Assembly: GCA_030019105.1 (NCBI GenBank)
Contig: JASEGY010000180.1
Location: 1-7,137, forward strand
Length of the DNA: 7,137 bases
Direction of reading: 5' to 3'
DNA from: a bacterium
GTDB lineage: Bacteria; UBA9089; JASEGY01
The notes under the pieces were generated by a model. It worked only from the letters and a program-made list of their open reading frames with translations. It had not been told where the DNA came from and did not search any database. The position numbers and the translations under genes are program-made. Of this stretch, positions 4,294 through 7,137 are shown piece by piece. Positions within the stretch are counted from its first letter, which is position 1, and every line of letters begins with the position of its first letter.

Positions 4294-7011
4294 TTAATCC
4301 TCTGCCGCTACAACCTCTGTTAGAACAACAAGCTTGACGGCCATTACCTTCCGGTAGACCTCTTCCGGCTTTTTGCGTTCACCGTTTACTATTAAGAGGT
4401 CGTTCTCAATGGAAATGCTAAATAGCCTTTCGTTTTCCTGAAGATAAGGGAGGATAAGTTGCCAATCCTCCGGCGAAAGAGGGGCAAATTCTCCGCCGTT
4501 TAATTGGTCTTTAACGAGCTGGTAGCCGGGGTCCCGGACATAAATTGCCCCTCCCGAGGCAAGCGAGAAGAGATTTGAACCCGGATAGGGTGATTCCTGT
4601 TCAATCAGGTTTCCGGTTTCATCGTAGGCCAGGCCGTTTAAGATGACAAACCCCCCACCGGCCAGTGGATCCCCGGCCATAAAGGATTCGGCCAGGAAGT
4701 CAAGGGCAGTGCCGTTTATAACCACCCTGGGCCGGCCACAGGCGTTTATGAATGGTCTTCCGGCCGCATTGCCCAACACGTAGACCTCTCCCCCTTTGGC
4801 CCCATACATAAAGGTCTGACCGACATCACCATAGACAACTAATTTCCCGCTTTTCATAATCTGGCCCAATTGATCCTGGGCATTACCGTGGACATAAATC
4901 CGGCAGCCATCAATCCCGGAGGCCAGATAGTCACCGGATGAATCATAGACATCGATCCTTACATCCTGTGTCTCAGGCCCAAGTCCACAACCGCAGAAGC
5001 GTTGTCCCTTGTAACCATAAGCAATAAAGTTACGCCAACCTTGATGATAGGCATTAACAATCAGCCGGGCATCACATTCATCTCCCTCTGGCGGAAAATC
5101 CGTTGCCTTTATGACCAGCACGCCATCACTGCTCGAAGGAGGGACTAAAGAAGCCCTCCTTTCCCAATCAATAAACCGGTATCGCGAAGGAGACTCTGTG
5201 CCGACAAGAGGCAACGCCGAGAATATCTCCCAGAGGGCATTTTTAATGATCTGCAGCAGGGCGCTTCTTTTCTTTTGACCGGTAGAAAATCTACGATCAT
5301 TAAGAGAGGTAATCGCCCCGAGGATCCTCTCTGTAGTTTCATCATCTCGACCGGCCGAGCCGGTCTGGCGGACCGAGCCGGTCTGGCGGACCGAGCCGGT
5401 CTGGCGGACCGAGCCGGTCCGGCAGGCCAGATCTACCATTTTAGAAATTACGTAACGGAAGGTGTTGTAATCCCAATCAGCAATATTTTCTCTGATATAA
5501 TCAAATAAATCAGCCTCCTTCAACTTCTCTTCCATGATGTTGGCTTGGGCTGGAGTAGAAATGCTGAGCTGCATATCACAAGGTTGTTGATCCCGGTCAG
5601 TGGTAATCGGCCGGCCAAATTTATTGGTGCAGGTAAGGGTATGCGCCCCATTTTCCTTCTTAACCGTGAAGATAAAGGCCCCACCATCCGTATGGCTCCC
5701 ACCCCTGGCATTCCAATATTTATCTGCTACTAAGCAAAATCGGGGGTCTTCTTCAGATAGAGATTGCAAGGTGGCATCAATGGCCTGTTTCTCTGAACAG
5801 ACAAGTCCGATTTGAACCTCTCCTGTGGATAAGGCAAAAACCTGGGGCCTGAGCATGGCGGTATCAGTAATGCCAATCAACTGAAAACACTCTTGATCCG
5901 GATCATTTCCGGCGATAATAAAGAACCAGGGGCCATCAGGAGAGCCGTGGATATGATGCGTCTGAATAAGTCGGTATATCTCTTGTTTCTCTTCCGGGAG
6001 CCGGTCGAAATCAAGCTCTGTAGTGGGGGCCAGCGCCTCAATAATATATTCTAAGGGATAACCATAGACCCTGTTTAGAAGGTCAAAAACGAGGATACTC
6101 ACTTCCGTATCGGTCAAAAACAGGGGATAACTTCCCCTTTGTTTTAAATACTCAGTTACGGCATGGTAATTAGCAAAATCACCGTTATGCACCAGGGCCT
6201 CATTCATACCCATAAAAGGATGGGCGCCGCCAGGATGCCAGACCCGGCCTTTAGTCGGATAACGCTGATGCGCAATCCAGATATGAGCCTTAAAGTCTTC
6301 TAATTTGTAATACCTGGCCACATCCTCGGCATAACCGACAATCTTTAAGATCATCATATTCCGGCCGTGAGAAAGGACAAAAGCGGCCTTCTCGCCCAGC
6401 GAGGCATAGAACCTTTGATTGAGCTTAAAGCTGTTCTGAGAGATAAATTCATCTTCCGCCCGTCGGGCCAAGCTGGCCTGGCGGGCCAAGCCGGCCTGGC
6501 GGGCCGAGCCGGCCTGGCGAGGAGCCATACTTTCGAGGCCGTTTTTGGCCATAAAATCCTTCAGCACCCCCGGTTTCACCCTGACAAAGTACCGCCACAC
6601 GTCCGGCGGTTTTACCTCAAGGGTAGGGATATCGCGAAAATCCTTAACAGTCGAAAGCTGCTCCGATTTATCCACCTTGAAGAAAGGCGTAATAAATTCC
6701 TTCTCTATACTCTGGCGGGCTTCAGGTTCAAGTAAGGCGATCTGAAGGAGATAATCCTCTTCCAGGATTTCCTGAGACACGCCCATTTCTTTTGGTGAAA
6801 ACCCTACCGCCGCAATCCCCCCACCTTTGCCATTACCCCGGTTCTGCATCCGGATGGACGGCTCAAAGATATGCTTGCCACTCACCGGGATAGAGCAGGC
6901 AAAGCCGGTTACCCCGCAGCCGCCTTCCTCTTCGGTTTTTTCAGCCCTGGGAGGAGGGAATGCCTTAATCAGATTTTGTCTGGAAGTAATAATTTTATTA
7001 GTCCAATCCAT
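4294..7011 (-). CDS. Glutamate-synthase-like protein: class II GATase plus GXGXG domain
   Basis: A 905-residue protein built from two parts of glutamate synthase. Residues about 32-450 are a class II (Ntn) glutamine amidotransferase, which hydrolyses glutamine to deliver ammonia. Cys32 in GGCGVTGF is the likely nucleophile, followed by MQNRGNGKGGGI (55-66), AHQRYPT (247-253), LVHNGDF (273-279) and TDTE (300-303). Residues about 645-830 are the GXGXG beta-helix domain, with repeated turns such as GYKGQRFCGCGLG (666-678), SGKLVVYGDVG (721-731) and GGEVYVLGNAAG (740-751). The central FMN/Fe-S synthase domain of bacterial GltB is absent, so a separate subunit must supply it, as in split archaeal-type enzymes. 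Cys32 follows 31 residues that would have to be removed to free the nucleophile. Two arrays of a 6-residue repeat interrupt it (about 165-188 and 531-553). The start is supported by GAGG 7 bases upstream. No partner gene lies nearby; the closest neighbour is a convergent pseudogene. Confidence 0.88.
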   Translation of the reverse strand: MDWTNKIITSRQNLIKAFPPPRAEKTEEEGGCGVTGFACSIPVSGKHIFEPSIRMQNRGNGKGGGIAAVGFSPKEMGVSQEILEEDYLLQIALLEPEARQSIEKEFITPFFKVDKSEQLSTVKDFRDIPTLEVKPPDVWRYFVRVKPGVLKDFMAKNGLESMAPRQAGSARQAGLARQASLARRAEDEFISQNSFKLNQRFYASLGEKAAFVLSHGRNMMILKIVGYAEDVARYYKLEDFKAHIWIAHQRYPTKGRVWHPGGAHPFMGMNEALVHNGDFANYHAVTEYLKQRGSYPLFLTDTEVSILVFDLLNRVYGYPLEYIIEALAPTTELDFDRLPEEKQEIYRLIQTHHIHGSPDGPWFFIIAGNDPDQECFQLIGITDTAMLRPQVFALSTGEVQIGLVCSEKQAIDATLQSLSEEDPRFCLVADKYWNARGGSHTDGGAFIFTVKKENGAHTLTCTNKFGRPITTDRDQQPCDMQLSISTPAQANIMEEKLKEADLFDYIRENIADWDYNTFRYVISKMVDLACRTGSVRQTGSVRQTGSVRQTGSAGRDDETTERILGAITSLNDRRFSTGQKKRSALLQIIKNALWEIFSALPLVGTESPSRYRFIDWERRASLVPPSSSDGVLVIKATDFPPEGDECDARLIVNAYHQGWRNFIAYGYKGQRFCGCGLGPETQDVRIDVYDSSGDYLASGIDGCRIYVHGNAQDQLGQIMKSGKLVVYGDVGQTFMYGAKGGEVYVLGNAAGRPFINACGRPRVVINGTALDFLAESFMAGDPLAGGGFVILNGLAYDETGNLIEQESPYPGSNLFSLASGGAIYVRDPGYQLVKDQLNGGEFAPLSPEDWQLILPYLQENERLFSISIENDLLIVNGERKKPEEVYRKVMAVKLVVLTEVVAAED
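5357..5428. repeat. 18-bp structured tandem repeat, array A, in frame
   Basis: Three perfect units of GAGCCGGTCTGGCGGACC (5357-5374, 5375-5392, 5393-5410) are followed by a fourth with three changes (5411-5428). On the minus strand it encodes R-Q-T-G-S-V repeats, residues about 531-553, lying between the glutaminase and GXGXG parts. Each unit contains GGTC-tggcg-GACC, and unit junctions give GACCG-AGC-CGGTC, so an array can fold into hairpins. The same repeat family occurs in array B. Confidence 0.9.
6461..6523. repeat. 18-bp structured tandem repeat, array B, in frame
   Basis: Units are AAGCTGGCCTGGCGGGCC (6470-6487), AAGCCGGCCTGGCGGGCC (6488-6505) and a degenerate third (6506-6523), with a partial unit before them. 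On the minus strand they encode R-Q-A-G-L-A-like repeats, residues about 165-188, within the glutaminase domain. The units match array A except mainly at paired positions (GGCC/GGCC here against GGTC/GACC there). Confidence 0.88.
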
Positions 7012-7018
7012 CTTTCAT

Positions 7019-7022
7019 CCTC
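7019..7022 (-). promoter_or_regulatory. Ribosome-binding site of the glutamate-synthase-like gene
   Basis: Read on the minus strand, GAGG lies 7 bases before the ATG at 7011. This spacing is near ideal and fixes the start, and so fixes a 31-residue segment before Cys32. Confidence 0.65.
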
Positions 7023-7038
7023 AGATAATCTCTCATTC

Positions 7039-7060
7039 GTATCTTCTCAATAATTCGGGG
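7039..7060. repeat. Second copy of the GTATCTTCTCAATAA short repeat
   Basis: GTATCTTCTCAATAATTCGGGG matches 942-963 at 20 of 22 positions. It lies in the untranslated leader of the glutamate-synthase-like gene, reading against that gene's direction. Confidence 0.5.
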
Positions 7061-7090
7061 TAAAGTTAGATACTGTTCTATTTAATAGCA

Positions 7091-7125
7091 CACGGATAAC
7101 ACGGATACTACGGATTACCACAGAT
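7091..7125. repeat. CACGGATA-type short tandem repeat
   Basis: Four loosely periodic units of about 9-10 bp: CACGGATAA, CACGGATAC, TACGGATTAC, CACAGAT. Similar CACGGAT strings are common between genes of many uncultured bacteria. It may continue past 7137. No gene is seen from 7012 to the window end. Confidence 0.5.
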
Positions 7126-7137
7126 AAAATCAGTATA

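Noticed and set aside
5357..5428. Tandem array as a CRISPR
   Set aside because: Units of 18 bp are directly adjacent with no unique spacers, and the array is part of a reading frame.
5275..5508. Plus-strand open frame with GRAGLADRAGLAD repeats
   Set aside because: It is the antisense reading of the in-frame tandem array in the glutamate-synthase-like gene. A frame kept open by an 18-bp repeat is expected and is no evidence of coding.

Overview
The window looks like a chromosomal segment of an uncultured bacterium of moderate GC content. It has a cell envelope with lipoproteins (one intact and one broken signal-peptide/lipobox sequence) and long intergenic spaces crowded with small repeats. 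The GATase-GXGXG form of glutamate synthase is a type I associate with anaerobic or deep-branching bacteria and archaea. No rRNA, tRNA or taxonomic marker is present, so I assign no phylum. The best-supported content is three intact protein genes, one probable pseudogene, and an unusually dense set of repeats.

Layout. Positions 1-1019 hold no convincing gene. They are a mosaic of palindromes (264-296, 364-396, 967-999, each 33 nt), an IPAKAGIQ-type inverted-repeat element (465-600) nested inside older inverted arms, and a 115-bp cloverleaf-forming repeat (824-938). A lipoprotein gene of probable TIM-barrel fold follows (1020-2123, +). The spacer 2124-2557 carries an AT-rich inverted repeat split by a 160-bp MITE-like element (2203-2362), then a second copy of the 115-bp repeat (2411-2525). 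Next is an HI0933/BaiN-family flavoprotein (2558-3820, +). The region 3828-4287 holds what looks like a small lipoprotein gene interrupted by a second copy of the AT-rich repeat. That copy lacks the MITE and so preserves the empty insertion site. The minus strand then carries a 905-residue glutamate-synthase-like protein (7011-4294) made of a class II glutaminase domain and a C-terminal GXGXG domain, without the FMN synthase domain. The last 126 bases hold its ribosome-binding site and short repeats.

How the genes relate. The three genes do not form an obvious pathway or single operon. The two plus-strand genes each have their own leader, and both leaders contain the same 115-bp repeat, which may supply a promoter. 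The broken lipoprotein begins 8-14 bp after the flavoprotein stop, so it may once have been co-transcribed with it. The glutamate-synthase-like gene converges on this pair, and its catalytic partner (FMN synthase subunit, NAD(P)H subunit) is not in the window.

The most interesting signals are mobile or repetitive: a MITE whose filled and empty sites both lie in the window; two arrays of one 18-bp self-complementary repeat inserted in frame at two places in the glutamate-synthase-like gene, with compensatory base differences; and a cloverleaf repeat whose two copies differ only in a loop within the folded part. I did not find a convincing new defence or biosynthetic system.
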